Assembly: GCF_012035195.1 (NCBI RefSeq)
Contig: NZ_JAAVJH010000006.1
Location: forward strand, 186,001 to 250,000
Source of the DNA: Sphingomonas corticis
GTDB taxonomy: Bacteria > Pseudomonadota > Alphaproteobacteria > Sphingomonadales > Sphingomonadaceae
Length of the DNA: 64,000 nucleotides
Reading direction: 5' to 3'
Shown: in pieces, positions 1 to 9,550 of the stretch
Position numbering within the stretch: the first letter of the stretch is position 1
How the letters are laid out: each line of letters starts with the position of its first letter
Notes under the pieces: generated by a model
The model's input: the letters and a program-made list of their open reading frames with translations, nothing else
Databases searched by the model: none
What the model was told of the DNA's origin: nothing
Program-made: the position numbers and the translations under genes

Positions 1-2
1 GC

Positions 3-2210
3 CGCGGCGACGTGTCGGTTGACTTCAACGCCATCCCCTCCTTCGCGCTCGAACGGGCGGAGGTGCTGCGCGACGGCGCCTCGGCGCAATATGGGTCAGA
101 CGCGATATCGGGCGTCATCAACCTCCTGCTCGACCGCTCGATCGGCACGCGCGCGCAGGTGACCGGCGGCATCACCACGGCAGGGGACGGCGCCTATGGA
201 GAAGCCAGCGTCTCGTCGGGCGTGCGGGTCGGCGCGGACGGGGCGTTCCGCGTCACGGTTTCGCTCCAGAAAGGCGAGGGCACCAATCGCTCGCGGCCCG
301 ATACGCGGCAGCAGTATTTCGGCACCAACGCCGCCGGGCGCCCGGTCGCGATCTCGGGCAATTACGGTTCGGGCACGGGGCTGACGCCCGCGAACGGCAC
401 GCTCGATCCGCGCGAGGCGACGATCGATCGCAACGTCTTCCGCTTCGGTGACCAGCCGAGCGTCAACAAACAGGTGTTCGCCAACTTTGTCGCTCCCGCC
501 TCAGAGGATGTCGAGGTATACGCCTTCGGCGGCTACAGCCGGCTCGACGGCGATATCGAGTATTTTTTCCGCCGGGCCGGGCAGAACGAGACGCTGCGCG
601 CCTTCTATCCCGACGGCTATCGGCCGGTGCTCGACTCGCGGCTGGAGAACTTCTCGATCGCGACGGGCCTTCGCGGGACCGACCTCGCAGGGTTCGGCTG
701 GGACGTGTCGAGTGTCTACGGCGTCAGCACGCAGGACCTCTATTACGACAACAGCGTCAACGTGACGCTGGGCGCGGCCTCGCCGCGGCGCTTCTACCGG
801 CTGGGCTCCGATTTCTATCAGTGGACCAGCAACCTCGACCTCACCCGCGCTATCCCGATCGGTGACGGCGCACCCCTCAACGTCGCCCTCGGTGCCGAAT
901 ATCGCGAGGAGACCTATCGCTTGTTCTCCGGCGACATCGACGGGTTCCGCGACGGCGGCGTCCGCATCGTCGACGGGCCGGCGGCGGGCAGTGTCGGGCC
1001 GATCGGCGCCCAGCCAGGACCGAGCGCCGGACCGGACGACCGGGCGAGCGTCTCCCGCCGTAGCTGGGCCGTCTACGCCGAGGTGGAGCGGACCTTCCTC
1101 GACCGCCTGCTGCTCCAGGGCGCCGTGCGGCACGAGAACTATTCGGACTTCGGCACGACGACCAACTACAAGGTCGCCGGGCGCCTGGGCCTGTTCGGCG
1201 GTCTTGCGCTTCGTGGTTCCTACAACACCGCCTTCCGCGCGCCGGCCCTGGCGCAGCAGGGCTACAACGCCTCCAACACGCTGATCCTCAACGGTACGCA
1301 GGCGATCGTCCGTGTCGCGGCGGTAGACAGTGCGGCCGCCCGACTGGTGGGCGCCACCGACCTTCGGCCGGAACGGTCGGACAATTACTCCGCCGGGCTG
1401 GTGGTCGAAGGCGGCGGCGTGACCGCGACGCTCGATGCCTATCGGATCAGGCTGCGCGACCGCATCGCCATCTCGTCCACGTTCCAGGACGCGCGGTTGA
1501 CCGCCTTTCTCGCCAGCCGCGGGGCAGGCAATTTCAGCGCGATCTCCTACATCACCAATGCGGTCGACACCGACACCAAGGGCGTCGACCTCGTCGTCAA
1601 CGCGCGTCACCGGTTTGACGACGGCAGCCTGTTCACCGGCACGCTGGCCGGGAATTACACGAAGACCGCGTTCGATCGCATCGCGGGCACGCCAGCGCCG
1701 CTCGCCGCGCTGGGCATCAGCACGCCGCTGTTCGACCTGACGCAGCAGCTGCGATTCTCCGACAGCCTGCCGCGGACCAAGGCGACGCTGGACCTCAACT
1801 ACACGCGCGGGCGGGTGACGCTGTCGGTGACGAACACGCGCTACGGCGAGGTGTCGACGGTGGCGCTGACGAATGTAACCGTGGCGCGCGCCGACGTGCT
1901 GACGCCGGGCTACGACACGCGGCGGGTCGCGGCGGCCAACCCGGCCAATGTCGACATCGTCCAGCAGTTCGGCGCCAAGGTGCTGACGGACGTCGAATTG
2001 TCGTGGCAGGCGACGCCTGCGCTTCGTTTCAGCGCGGGTGCGCAGAACCTGTTTGACATCTATCCTGACGAGAACGTCGCCTCCACCGTGGCCAGCGTCG
2101 CGGCCGGCGCAAACGGCGCAGACAATGCCGGAACGCAGCCCTACAATGCGATCTCGCCTTTCGGCTTCAACGGACGGACCGTGTTCCTCCGCGCCGCGAT
2201 GAGCCTTTAG
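3..2210 (+). CDS. TonB-dependent outer-membrane receptor, 5' end outside the window
   Basis: This is the C-terminal 735 residues of a TonB-dependent receptor, an outer-membrane beta-barrel that imports a siderophore, vitamin B12, sugar or similar ligand using energy from TonB-ExbBD. The frame is open to the window edge, so the start, signal peptide, TonB box and first half of the plug are missing. The visible N-terminus is the end of the plug domain (IPSFALERAEVLRDGASAQY, then GSDAISGVINL), a very characteristic plug signature. The rest alternates aromatic and polar residues as barrel strands do, with the family's late motif SAGAQNLFDIYPDEN. The protein ends in Met-Ser-Leu rather than the usual terminal aromatic residue. 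The substrate cannot be told from the sequence. Confidence 0.93.
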   Translation, partial: RGDVSVDFNAIPSFALERAEVLRDGASAQYGSDAISGVINLLLDRSIGTRAQVTGGITTAGDGAYGEASVSSGVRVGADGAFRVTVSLQKGEGTNRSRPDTRQQYFGTNAAGRPVAISGNYGSGTGLTPANGTLDPREATIDRNVFRFGDQPSVNKQVFANFVAPASEDVEVYAFGGYSRLDGDIEYFFRRAGQNETLRAFYPDGYRPVLDSRLENFSIATGLRGTDLAGFGWDVSSVYGVSTQDLYYDNSVNVTLGAASPRRFYRLGSDFYQWTSNLDLTRAIPIGDGAPLNVALGAEYREETYRLFSGDIDGFRDGGVRIVDGPAAGSVGPIGAQPGPSAGPDDRASVSRRSWAVYAEVERTFLDRLLLQGAVRHENYSDFGTTTNYKVAGRLGLFGGLALRGSYNTAFRAPALAQQGYNASNTLILNGTQAIVRVAAVDSAAARLVGATDLRPERSDNYSAGLVVEGGGVTATLDAYRIRLRDRIAISSTFQDARLTAFLASRGAGNFSAISYITNAVDTDTKGVDLVVNARHRFDDGSLFTGTLAGNYTKTAFDRIAGTPAPLAALGISTPLFDLTQQLRFSDSLPRTKATLDLNYTRGRVTLSVTNTRYGEVSTVALTNVTVARADVLTPGYDTRRVAAANPANVDIVQQFGAKVLTDVELSWQATPALRFSAGAQNLFDIYPDENVASTVASVAAGANGADNAGTQPYNAISPFGFNGRTVFLRAAMSL

Positions 2211-2408
2211 ATTGCACGGCGTCAAAGACGGTTCGAAGAAGCCGCTGTAACAGGCTGCCTAGTCTGTGGACGAAGCCTCAAGGGCCAAGGTGAGCTTGGC
2301 TGCCCGTCGGAAACCGACCTGAAGGAACGTCCGGTCTGGAGAAGCCTTCTCATTATTCCCAATGATCGATGTGGGTCGTCTTGACGTCCAGTCGAAACAT
2401 GCTGAATG

Positions 2409-4010
2409 TCAGCTGCTGGGGATGCCTGGTGGCCCTTCTGATCTGAGGAAGGTAACGAATAGGTCGGTGGACGAACGAAGATTGCGGCTGCTCACAGTCA
2501 GCGCTTGCGCCCCGGATTTCACCACGCCTGAGAGGGACGATGTTGTCGTCACCGCTTTGGCGACGTTGTCGATGCGATTACGTATATCATCTGCCATTTC
2601 GGCGGCGCTGCTGGCACCTCGATCGACTTCGACCGCCGCGTTCCGTTGGTTCCCAACTGTCCGAGCGATCTCTGATGCAGCCGCGGAGACCTCGCCAATG
2701 GCGGCGCTGACGCTGCGAAGTTTGTCGCCGGTATTGACGACGCCTTCTCGGATGTTGCTCACCAGCGCGCCGATCCGGTCACTCGCCCGCGCCGATTCCG
2801 CAGACAGGGACTTAACTTCGTTCGCGACCACGGCGAAGCCGCGTCCCGCCTCGCCGGCGCGAGCTGCTTCGATCGTCGCGTTCAACGCCAGTAGGTTGGT
2901 GCGCGTGGCTATCGTGCGGATGTCGGCCAGGAAGCCCTCGATCTCGACGGCGTGTTCTTCAAGCATCGTAACGGTCTGCACGCTCAACTTCGCCTCGCTG
3001 CTCGCGTCCTGCGTCAGCCTAGATTGGCTGTCGGCGGCATCGGCGATGGAAGCAATCGTCGACGAGAACGTGCCAATGGACGAAGCGACCTGCCCCATGC
3101 CCGTGGCGGCAGCAGTGGTGCTGATGGACGCCTCGGTGGCGTCGCGATTGGCATCGCCCGCGACCGCATCCAGCTGGACCGCGGCTGCCTCCAGTTTTCC
3201 GCTGGCATCTTCGATGTCCCGTACGAAGGTGGTGACCGACTCCTCGAACGCGTTCGCCAGCGTCATCAGCTCACCGCGGCGCTCGCGTGCGAGCCGCGTC
3301 GTCTCTTCGTCCCGGTCCCGTCGCTCCTGCGACGCCCGCGCCTCGGCGGACCGGGCGAGCTGCATAGCCTGTTCGAGTTCCTTCCGTCCGGCTTCCGCCG
3401 CTTCCGCCGCCTCGCGTGACCGTGACAGCGCATCTTGCTGCTGCATCAGCAATCGCTCCAGGAGGATCGTGACGATCGCCAGTGCCAGGAACTGACAGGC
3501 GACCGCGACGACGTGGAAGGCGATCCGGCCCAGATCTCCAGCGCCGGCAAAAACCCAGGCCGGCGCGATCCACTCCAGCGAGATATGATGGACCGCCGTG
3601 ATGATCGTCGCCAGTGCGATCGGGCGCCAGTCCGCCAGGAACACCAGTCCGGCCATGCCGACGAAGAAGTACATGTGGCCATCCATCTGCCACGGATGCC
3701 CGCGAAGCAGGAAGACGAGCAACGCCGGGATCACCGCTGCGATCGATCCCGCGAGCGTTCGTGCCTCTGCGTCGAAGCGTCCGCGCATCGCCATCAAGGT
3801 CGGGGCGGCGTTGACGACCGTGCCGGTCAGCAGGATGCCCAGGGCTGCTCCCGCGCCGAGTAGCGCATCGGTGATCAGGAGCAGGGCGAGCGAAGCCCAA
3901 CCGAACACCGCCCAGGCGATGACCCCGTTCCGGCGAAGCCGGTCGAGCGGCATCGTCGGGTCGGCCGACACAGGGGACCGTCGCGGTCGCAGAAGCGCAT
4001 CGACAATCAT
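2409..4010 (-). CDS. Methyl-accepting chemotaxis protein with a multi-helix membrane sensor region
   Basis: A 533-residue chemoreceptor. Roughly residues 28-75, 85-103 and 112-187 are hydrophobic and should make about six membrane helices. A charged coiled coil follows (about 190-260), then the methyl-accepting signalling domain, whose hairpin tip is clear near residues 390-440 ([17 protein letters not shown], then [15 protein letters not shown]). There is no obvious HAMP domain and no large periplasmic ligand domain, so sensing is probably done inside or at the membrane. A His-His pair lies in the membrane region (AVHHISLEW, about 139-147). The start at 4010 was chosen because its ATG overlaps the stop of the upstream small gene as ATGA and gives a sensible N-terminus; a longer reading frame upstream is arginine-rich and looks non-coding. 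The signal it senses is unknown. Confidence 0.9.
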   Translation of the reverse strand: MIVDALLRPRRSPVSADPTMPLDRLRRNGVIAWAVFGWASLALLLITDALLGAGAALGILLTGTVVNAAPTLMAMRGRFDAEARTLAGSIAAVIPALLVFLLRGHPWQMDGHMYFFVGMAGLVFLADWRPIALATIITAVHHISLEWIAPAWVFAGAGDLGRIAFHVVAVACQFLALAIVTILLERLLMQQQDALSRSREAAEAAEAGRKELEQAMQLARSAEARASQERRDRDEETTRLARERRGELMTLANAFEESVTTFVRDIEDASGKLEAAAVQLDAVAGDANRDATEASISTTAAATGMGQVASSIGTFSSTIASIADAADSQSRLTQDASSEAKLSVQTVTMLEEHAVEIEGFLADIRTIATRTNLLALNATIEAARAGEAGRGFAVVANEVKSLSAESARASDRIGALVSNIREGVVNTGDKLRSVSAAIGEVSAAASEIARTVGNQRNAAVEVDRGASSAAEMADDIRNRIDNVAKAVTTTSSLSGVVKSGAQALTVSSRNLRSSTDLFVTFLRSEGPPGIPSS

Positions 4011-4327
4011 TCGAACGGCTCCGCTCCCAGCGACGATCCGCAAGCGGTCGCGGGCGCAGCCGTCACGAGGGCTGCGATATTGGGAGTATGCGCGACGAGT
4101 TCCGCACGATCGCCGGCCACGACCAGTGATCCAGGCAGGGGGCCGGCACCGATCAGCGCCGCGCCTCCGTCGAGAGCGATCCGCGCCATGTCGTTCGCGT
4201 CGCCGCCCGTTATCGGAACCAGCAGCAGCTTCCCCGACGCGGGTGGCCACATGGGCAACGCGAGCATGGCCGCCACGGCGGCCGCGGCTTGGGCGAGGAT
4301 CGCGGGTCCGGGGCGACGTAACGGCAT
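4007..4327 (-). CDS. Small secreted or membrane-anchored protein coupled to the chemoreceptor
   Basis: A 106-residue protein with a short basic N-terminus followed by an Ala-rich hydrophobic stretch (about residues 9-27) that could be a signal peptide or anchor. After it comes a segment with several Gly-Ala-Leu turns ([17 protein letters not shown]) and one Cys near the C-terminus. Its TGA overlaps the ATG of the chemoreceptor gene by the four-base ATGA arrangement, which implies translational coupling and an operon. No catalytic motif is visible and I do not recognise a named family. From its position, an accessory role for the receptor is possible, but that is inference only. Confidence 0.6.
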   Translation of the reverse strand: MPLRRPGPAILAQAAAAVAAMLALPMWPPASGKLLLVPITGGDANDMARIALDGGAALIGAGPLPGSLVVAGDRAELVAHTPNIAALVTAAPATACGSSLGAEPFE

Positions 4328-4493
4328 GCAAATGCCATCGGCCGAAGGTGGTTAAGGGCTAGTTTCCGCGCGCAGGAAGCGCCAGGACGTCGGCTTGAGG
4401 CGAACGACCGGCATCAATCCGGCAGGCGAAGAGCGGCCGTGAATGGCCGAGATTGGTCCAGTTCGCCGCGTAACACCGTGTGACGGCCGCGTC

Positions 4494-4730
4494 ATGGGTG
4501 GGCTCCGCCGCCCGCGCATCGCGCATGGGTGACATGCCGGCGTGCCGAGTGAAGGTGCTGGCCGGTCCGTAGCCGACCTCGGCTGCGACCTGACCGATCG
4601 CGAGACCGCGCGTTCACATTCGGCGCTTCGCCGGTGCCATCCGCCAGGTGAGCAGATACTCGATCGGCGGTATGCCGACGATGCTGGTGAAGCGTGCGAA
4701 GAACGCGGAGACGTGATTTAGGTCGAACAT
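4494..4730 (-). pseudogene. Remnant of an AraC-family transcription regulator
   Basis: Reading leftwards from 4730 gives the C-terminal DNA-binding part of an AraC/XylS regulator: FDLNHVSAFFARFTSIVGIP, then PIEYLLTWRMAPAKRRM, an in-frame TGA at 4616-4614, then GLAIGQVAAEVGYGPASTFT and RHAGMSPMRDAR. Both helix-turn-helix units are recognisable in one frame. The N-terminal effector domain is missing, there is a stop between the two units, and a few residues seem lost after STFT. The gene should be inactive. It lies just downstream of a tRNA gene, a usual place for decayed acquired DNA, though nothing here proves transfer. Confidence 0.7.
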
Positions 4731-4760
4731 GTTGGCTACAAGCCAAGTGCTTGTAATCGC

Positions 4761-4836
4761 TGGTGACCCCTACGGGACTCGAACCCGTGTTTTCGCCGTG
4801 AGAGGGCGACGTCCTAGACCGCTAGACGAAGGGGCC
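4761..4836 (-). tRNA. tRNA-Glu (anticodon CTC)
   Basis: On the minus strand a complete cloverleaf is present. The acceptor arm GGCCCCT pairs with AGGGGTC (one G-U). The D arm begins GTCTAG. The anticodon loop is CTCTCAC with anticodon CTC, closed by CGCC/GGCG. The T arm is ACGGG-TTCGAGT-CCCGT, and the 3' CCA is encoded. The total is 76 bases. The CTC anticodon reads GAG, the main glutamate codon in a high-GC genome. A TTC isoacceptor would be expected elsewhere. Confidence 0.95.
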
Positions 4837-5128
4837 GTTCGCGGTGGAGGGGGGCGATTAGAAGGCGCGGGGGGCGGCGTCAAGCCGTGTCGGCGTTGCG
4901 GGAACACGGATGCGCGGATTGTCGCCGCATCGACGCCTCGACACCCGTGGGACCGTGCAGCTTGGGCGTGGTCGCGCGGGCGGCGGCTATCTCGCTGGCA
5001 CCATCTCGCGGACAACGACAGCCGTCATCGGCGGTATCGGCGGTGGCCGATGACCGACCCGGCAGGCGGAAATCGGCACCCCGCCACCGGGCATCGCCGC
5101 CAGCCCCCGCCCGCCGCTGCCGCGCGAC

Positions 5129-6514
5129 CTAGGCCGCCTTGCGCCGCTCCGCCATTTCCGTGTTCAGCATCTCCGCCAGCAGGAAGGCCAGTTCCAGGCT
5201 CTGGCCGGCGTTCAGCCGCGGGTCGCAGTGGGTGTGGTAGCGATCGGCGAGGCTCTGTTCGGTCACGTCGATCGCGCCGCCGGTGCACTCCGTCACGTTC
5301 TGCCCGGTCATCTCGGCATGGATGCCGCCCGCGTGCGTCCCCTCGGCCCGGTGCACGGCGAAGAAGCCGCGCACCTCGGCCAGAATGCGATCGAAGGGCC
5401 GCGTCTTGTATCCGGTCGCCGCCTTTACGGTGTTGCCGTGCATCGGGTCGCACGACCAGATCACCGGGTGCCCCTCACGCGTGACGGCGCGCACCAGCCG
5501 GGGCAGATGCGCCTCGATCTTGTCGTAGCCGTAGCGGGTGATGAGCGTCATCCGGCCCGGCACGCGCGCCGGGTTCAGCGTGTCGAGCATCCGCAGCAGC
5601 GCGTCGGGATCCAGCGACGGGCCGCACTTCACGCCGATCGGATTGCCGATGCCGCGCAGGAACTCGACATGCGCGGACCCTTCGAAGCGGGTGCGATCGC
5701 CGATCCACAGCATATGCGCGGACGTGTCGTACCAGTCGCCGGTCAGCGAATCCTGCCGCGTCATCGCCTGTTCGAACGGCAGCAGCAGCGCCTCGTGGCT
5801 GGTGTAGAAGGTGGTCTGCGACAATTGCGGCACCGTGTCCGGACTGATGCCGCACGCCTCCATGAAGTCGAGCGCCTCGCCGATGCGGTCGGCCGTCTCG
5901 GCGTACTTCTTCGACCACGGGCTACGGCCCATGAAGTCGTGGGTCCAGCGGTGGACCTGGTGCAGGTTCGCGTAGCCGCCCTGCGCGAAGGCGCGCAACA
6001 GGTTCAGCGTCGCCGCCGACTGGGCGTAGGCGCGAACCAGCCGCTCGGGATCGGGCACTCGGCTCGACGCGGTGAAGGCGATGTCGTTGACGTTGTCACC
6101 GCGGTAGCTGGGCAGCTCCACGCCGTCGATCGTCTCCGTCGGCGCGGAGCGCGGCTTGGCGAACTGCCCCGCCATGCGGCCCACCTTCACCACCGGCAGC
6201 TTGCTGGCGAAGGTCATGACGACCGCCATCTGCAGGATCACGCGGAAGGTGTCGCGGATGTTGTTCGGATGGAATTCGGCGAAGCTCTCCGCACAATCGC
6301 CACCCTGCAGCAGGAACGCCTTGCCTTCCGCCACGCGGGCGAGGTCCGTCGTCAGGTTGCGCGCCTCGCCCGCGAAGACGAGGGGAGGGAAGTTGCCGAG
6401 CCGCTGCGTCACATCCGCCAGCGCGGCGGCGTCGGGATAGTCCGGCATCTGGCGCGCGTCGGCGGCGGTCCAGCTGTCGGGAGACCAGTTCGGCGAGGGC
6501 CGGGTGGCGGCCAT
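5129..6514 (-). CDS. 3-deoxy-7-phosphoheptulonate synthase, class II
   Basis: Catalyses the first step of the shikimate pathway: phosphoenolpyruvate plus erythrose 4-phosphate to DAHP. At 461 residues it has the length of the plant/Mycobacterium type (AroA-II), which is unrelated in sequence to E. coli AroFGH. Family motifs are in order: [11 protein letters not shown] (metal-site Cys), [75 protein letters not shown] and [20 protein letters not shown]. The ATG at 6514 has GAAGGA eight bases upstream. It stands alone between tRNA-Glu and an SDR gene. The symbol varies between annotations, so none is given. Confidence 0.96.
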   Translation of the reverse strand: MAATRPSPNWSPDSWTAADARQMPDYPDAAALADVTQRLGNFPPLVFAGEARNLTTDLARVAEGKAFLLQGGDCAESFAEFHPNNIRDTFRVILQMAVVMTFASKLPVVKVGRMAGQFAKPRSAPTETIDGVELPSYRGDNVNDIAFTASSRVPDPERLVRAYAQSAATLNLLRAFAQGGYANLHQVHRWTHDFMGRSPWSKKYAETADRIGEALDFMEACGISPDTVPQLSQTTFYTSHEALLLPFEQAMTRQDSLTGDWYDTSAHMLWIGDRTRFEGSAHVEFLRGIGNPIGVKCGPSLDPDALLRMLDTLNPARVPGRMTLITRYGYDKIEAHLPRLVRAVTREGHPVIWSCDPMHGNTVKAATGYKTRPFDRILAEVRGFFAVHRAEGTHAGGIHAEMTGQNVTECTGGAIDVTEQSLADRYHTHCDPRLNAGQSLELAFLLAEMLNTEMAERRKAA

Positions 6515-6585
6515 GGCAACAATCCTTCGTCAGTCCAGCGCGCCGCTGTGTCCGAATCGGACCGCGGCATCAACAAACTTCCGCT

Positions 6586-7368
6586 TTATAGCACGCCGGG
6601 GTAGGCGCCGCCGTCGATCAGCAGGCTCTGTCCCGTGATGAAACCGGCATGGGCGGAGCAGAGAAAGGCGCAGGCGCGACCGAACTCGTCGGGATCGCCG
6701 AAGCGGCCGGCGGGGATGCGCGCCCGGGCGCGCGCGGCGGCCTCCTCCTCGCTCACGCCCTGAGCCCTGGCGGCATAGGCGTGGACGCCGTCCAGGCGGC
6801 GCGTCGCGAAGAGGCCGGGAAGGAGGAAGTTGATCGTCACGTTCGATCCCGCCACTTGCCGCGCCACCCCGGCGAGAAATCCGGTGAGGCCGACGCGCGC
6901 GCCGCTGGACAGGTCCAGCCCGCCGGTCGGCGCCTTCACCGAGGCGGAGGTGACGCAGACGATGCGGCCGAACCCGCGCTCCATCATGCCGTCGACCACG
7001 CGCTGGGTCAGGCGGATCGGCGTGACCATGTTGGCATCCAGCCCGGCGTGGATCGCCGCGGCGTCCAGCGCGCGGAAATCGCGCAGGGGCGGGCCGCCGT
7101 TGTTGTTGACGAGGATGTCGGGCACGCCGTCCGCCGCCGCGACCAGCGCGACCTGCGTCGCATCCTCTGCCACGTCGCCCGCGACCGTCGCGACGCGGAC
7201 GCCGGTGGCCGCGCCGATCGCCGCCGCCGTGGCGTCCAGCGCGGCGCCATCGCGGCCGTTCAGAACGACGGAGGCGCCCGCCTGCGCCAGCGCCATCGCG
7301 CAGGCGCGGCCGAGCCCATGGCTCGAGGCGCAGACGATCGCGCGCTTGCCGTTCAGTCCGAGATCCAT
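6586..7368 (-). CDS. SDR-family oxidoreductase lacking the usual catalytic Tyr-Lys
   Basis: A 260-residue short-chain dehydrogenase/reductase fold. The ATG at 7368 is preceded by GAAGGAG at good spacing, so I prefer it to one 36 bases further upstream. The cofactor region reads ASSHGLGRACAMALA, the Asn motif is LVNNNGGPP, and the Ser is in VTSASVKAP. At the place of the YxxxK active site the sequence reads LSSGARVGLTGF, with no Tyr and with Arg in place of Lys. The C-terminal part (PAGRFGDPDEFGRACAFLCS, then GQSLLIDGG) is typical. This matches a known subgroup described as beta-ketoacyl-ACP-reductase-like without a perfect catalytic tetrad. Substrate and activity are unknown. Confidence 0.88.
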   Translation of the reverse strand: MDLGLNGKRAIVCASSHGLGRACAMALAQAGASVVLNGRDGAALDATAAAIGAATGVRVATVAGDVAEDATQVALVAAADGVPDILVNNNGGPPLRDFRALDAAAIHAGLDANMVTPIRLTQRVVDGMMERGFGRIVCVTSASVKAPTGGLDLSSGARVGLTGFLAGVARQVAGSNVTINFLLPGLFATRRLDGVHAYAARAQGVSEEEAAARARARIPAGRFGDPDEFGRACAFLCSAHAGFITGQSLLIDGGAYPGVL

Positions 7369-7420
7369 GCGTGTCGCTCCTTCGTCACCGAGGGAAAGCG
7401 ACATAGCGCCTGAAGGCGCG

Positions 7421-7594
7421 TCAGGCGATGCGCCGCTCGCTTGCGGTGCGTTCGGCAGCCCGCTCGCCCGTCTTGATGCCGCGCAGCCGTAGCCGCCGCG
7501 CGTCGCGACGCCGCTTCCATCCGATCAGCGCGACCGATCCCACCAGCAGCATCGCGGCGATGATCGTATAGGCGATCAGCAATCGCGTTTCCAA
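7421..7594 (-). CDS. 57-residue single-helix membrane protein with a TTG start
   Basis: A short gene in the space between two dehydrogenase genes. TTG at 7594 is preceded by CCGGAGGACGAT, a strong ribosome site at ideal spacing. The protein has one hydrophobic helix (IAYTIIAAMLLVGSVALIGW, about residues 7-26) followed by a very basic tail (KRRRDARRLRLRG) that should lie in the cytoplasm. The arrangement resembles many small inner-membrane proteins of unknown role. I do not recognise a family. No ATG or GTG gives a comparable product. Confidence 0.6.
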   Translation of the reverse strand: METRLLIAYTIIAAMLLVGSVALIGWKRRRDARRLRLRGIKTGERAAERTASERRIA

Positions 7595-7701
7595 ATCGTC
7601 CTCCGGTTCGTCGTTCCGGCACCGCCAGCGCGGCGAGGACGCAGAGCTTATGCCAAAGCGTCCACGCTGTCACTGGTTCGTCTCACCTTTTGCCCGCTTC
7701 T

Positions 7702-8640
7702 TCAGTATCCTGCGGCAAGGTCGGCGACATTCTCCATGGGCCGGTCCTCACGATAGGCGGCCAGGTTGCGCAGGAAGAGCGCGCCGGCACGCTGGAACAT
7801 CTTCGTCTGCGAGCGTCCCGACAGATGCATCGTCACGATGCAGCGTGGCGCGCGCCACAGCGGGTGGTCGGCGGGAAGGGGCTCGGGATCGGTGGGATCA
7901 AGGAAGGCGCCGCCGAGCCGCCCGCTCTCCAATGCGGCGATCACCGCCGCGTCGTCGATCATGTCGCCGCGCGCGATGTTGACCAGCCACGCGCCCGGCT
8001 TCATCGCCGCCAGTTCCGCGGCGCCGATCAGCGCCTTGGTGTCGCCAGTCGACGGCGCGGCGAGGACGATCCAGTCGAACTCGCCCAGCCGGTCGCGCCA
8101 CTGGTCCGGCGTCAGCGTGCCGTCGCGGCCGGAGCGGGTGACGCCGGTGACCTCCACGCCGAACGCCGCCAGCCGATCGCCGATCAGCCGGCCGATCGCG
8201 CCGTAGCCGATCACCAGCGCGCGCGTCTCGAACAGTTCCAGCTTGCCCGGCGCGTCCTTCGGCCATTCGCGCCGGTCGTGCGCGCGCAGCACCTCGTCGA
8301 AGCGCTTGGCGCCGACGAGCACGCCCATCACCGCATATTCCGCCACGGCGATCGCGTTGACGCCGACGCCGTTGGTCAGCGTCGCCCCGCGTGCGCGCAG
8401 GTCGTCGAGCGGAAAGGCGTCCAGCCCGGCGTAGATGGTCGACACCCATTTCAGTTGCGGCCCGGCGGCGCGGATCGTTTCCGCGACCAGCCGGGTGGGC
8501 TGCATGTCGACCCAGGCGATCTCCGCGTCGGCGATGCCCGCCTTCGCCTCCTCGGGCGTGGCGAACCACGCGACGTCGAGGCCGGCGGGCAGGTGCGGTT
8601 CCAGCAGCGGGCGAGCGAGGGCAGGGAGGACGGCTTTCAT
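7702..8640 (-). CDS. D-2-hydroxyacid dehydrogenase (glyoxylate/hydroxypyruvate reductase type)
   Basis: A 312-residue NAD(P)-dependent D-isomer-specific 2-hydroxyacid dehydrogenase. The nucleotide site is VIGYGAIGRLIGDRLAAFG (residues about 138-156). The catalytic Arg is in VNIARGDMIDD, the catalytic Glu in FLDPTDPEPLP, and the His at the end in CIVTMHLSGRSQ. The likely reaction is reduction of a short 2-oxoacid such as glyoxylate or hydroxypyruvate. It follows rmlA by 61 bases between stop and ATG on the same strand, so it could be read through from the rhamnose genes, although its function is unrelated. Confidence 0.9.
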   Translation of the reverse strand: MKAVLPALARPLLEPHLPAGLDVAWFATPEEAKAGIADAEIAWVDMQPTRLVAETIRAAGPQLKWVSTIYAGLDAFPLDDLRARGATLTNGVGVNAIAVAEYAVMGVLVGAKRFDEVLRAHDRREWPKDAPGKLELFETRALVIGYGAIGRLIGDRLAAFGVEVTGVTRSGRDGTLTPDQWRDRLGEFDWIVLAAPSTGDTKALIGAAELAAMKPGAWLVNIARGDMIDDAAVIAALESGRLGGAFLDPTDPEPLPADHPLWRAPRCIVTMHLSGRSQTKMFQRAGALFLRNLAAYREDRPMENVADLAAGY

Positions 8641-8680
8641 CGCAGCAGCCTAACAGCCTCGCTGGCCCGTCGTCACCCGG

Positions 8681-9550
8681 CTATCTGCCGTCCACCGCGT
8701 TCAGGATCGCGCGACCATAGGCGGTCTTCTTCAGCGCCTCGCCGCGCTCGCGCGCCTGGTCGGCGGTGATGAAGCCCTGCTCGAACGCGATCTCCTCCAG
8801 GCAGGCGACCTGGATGCCCTGGCGGTGCTGGATCGTGCGGACGAACTCGCTCGCTTCCAGCAGCGAATCGTGCGTGCCGGTGTCGAGCCAGGCATAGCCG
8901 CGCCCCATCTGCTCGACGTGGAGCTTGCCCGCGTCCATGTAGAGGCGGTTGAGGTCGGTGATCTCATACTCGCCGCGGGCGGAAGGGGCGAGGGTGCGCG
9001 CCATTTCCACGACGGCATTGTCGTAGAAATAGAGGCCGGTGACCGCGCAGTTGGACTTGGGCTGCGCGGGCTTCTCCTCCAGGCTGATGGCGCGGCCATC
9101 GTCGCCCAGCTCCACCACGCCGTAGCGCTCGGGGTCCTCGACGCGGTAGCTGAACACCGTCGCGCCTTCCGCGCGCGCGGTCGCGCTGGCGAGCAGGTCG
9201 GTGAGGTGCGCGCCGAAGAAGATGTTGTCGCCCAGCACCAGCGCGACCCGGTCGCTGCCGATGAAGTCCGCGCCGATGGTGAAGGCCTGCGCCAGCCCCT
9301 CGGGCCTCGGCTGCTCGGCATAGGAGATCCTGAGCCCCCAGGCCGAGCCGTCCTCGAACATGCGGCGATAGTTGTCGAGGAACTCCGGCGACGAGATGAT
9401 GAGCACGTCGCGGATGCCCGCGAGCATCAGGACGCTCAGCGGATAATAGATCATCGGCTTGTCGTAGACGGGCAGCAGCTGCTTGTTGATCGCCAGCGTC
9501 GCCGGGTGGAGCCGGGTGCCGGAGCCGCCCGCGAGAATGATGCCCTTCAT
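8681..9550 (-). CDS. rmlA: Glucose-1-phosphate thymidylyltransferase
   Basis: Makes dTDP-glucose from dTTP and glucose 1-phosphate, the first step of dTDP-L-rhamnose synthesis. It has 289 residues, the family's normal length. The nucleotidyltransferase signature [11 protein letters not shown] is at residues 6-16, followed by [47 protein letters not shown] and [17 protein letters not shown]. The start ATG overlaps the rmlD stop as ATGA. It is the last of the four rml genes on this strand; the product feeds surface polysaccharide or rhamnolipid glycosyltransferases that are not in the window. Confidence 0.97.
   Translation of the reverse strand: MKGIILAGGSGTRLHPATLAINKQLLPVYDKPMIYYPLSVLMLAGIRDVLIISSPEFLDNYRRMFEDGSAWGLRISYAEQPRPEGLAQAFTIGADFIGSDRVALVLGDNIFFGAHLTDLLASATARAEGATVFSYRVEDPERYGVVELGDDGRAISLEEKPAQPKSNCAVTGLYFYDNAVVEMARTLAPSARGEYEITDLNRLYMDAGKLHVEQMGRGYAWLDTGTHDSLLEASEFVRTIQHRQGIQVACLEEIAFEQGFITADQARERGEALKKTAYGRAILNAVDGR

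Noticed and set aside
2211..2408. Possible gene fragment between the TonB receptor and the chemoreceptor
   Set aside because: No frame has a plausible start, length or motif; I see no terminator hairpin with a T run either.
4837..5128. Several short frames between tRNA-Glu and the DAHP synthase gene
   Set aside because: All are Arg/Pro/Ala-rich with no ribosome site and no recognisable pattern; the interval shows no gene or clear structure.
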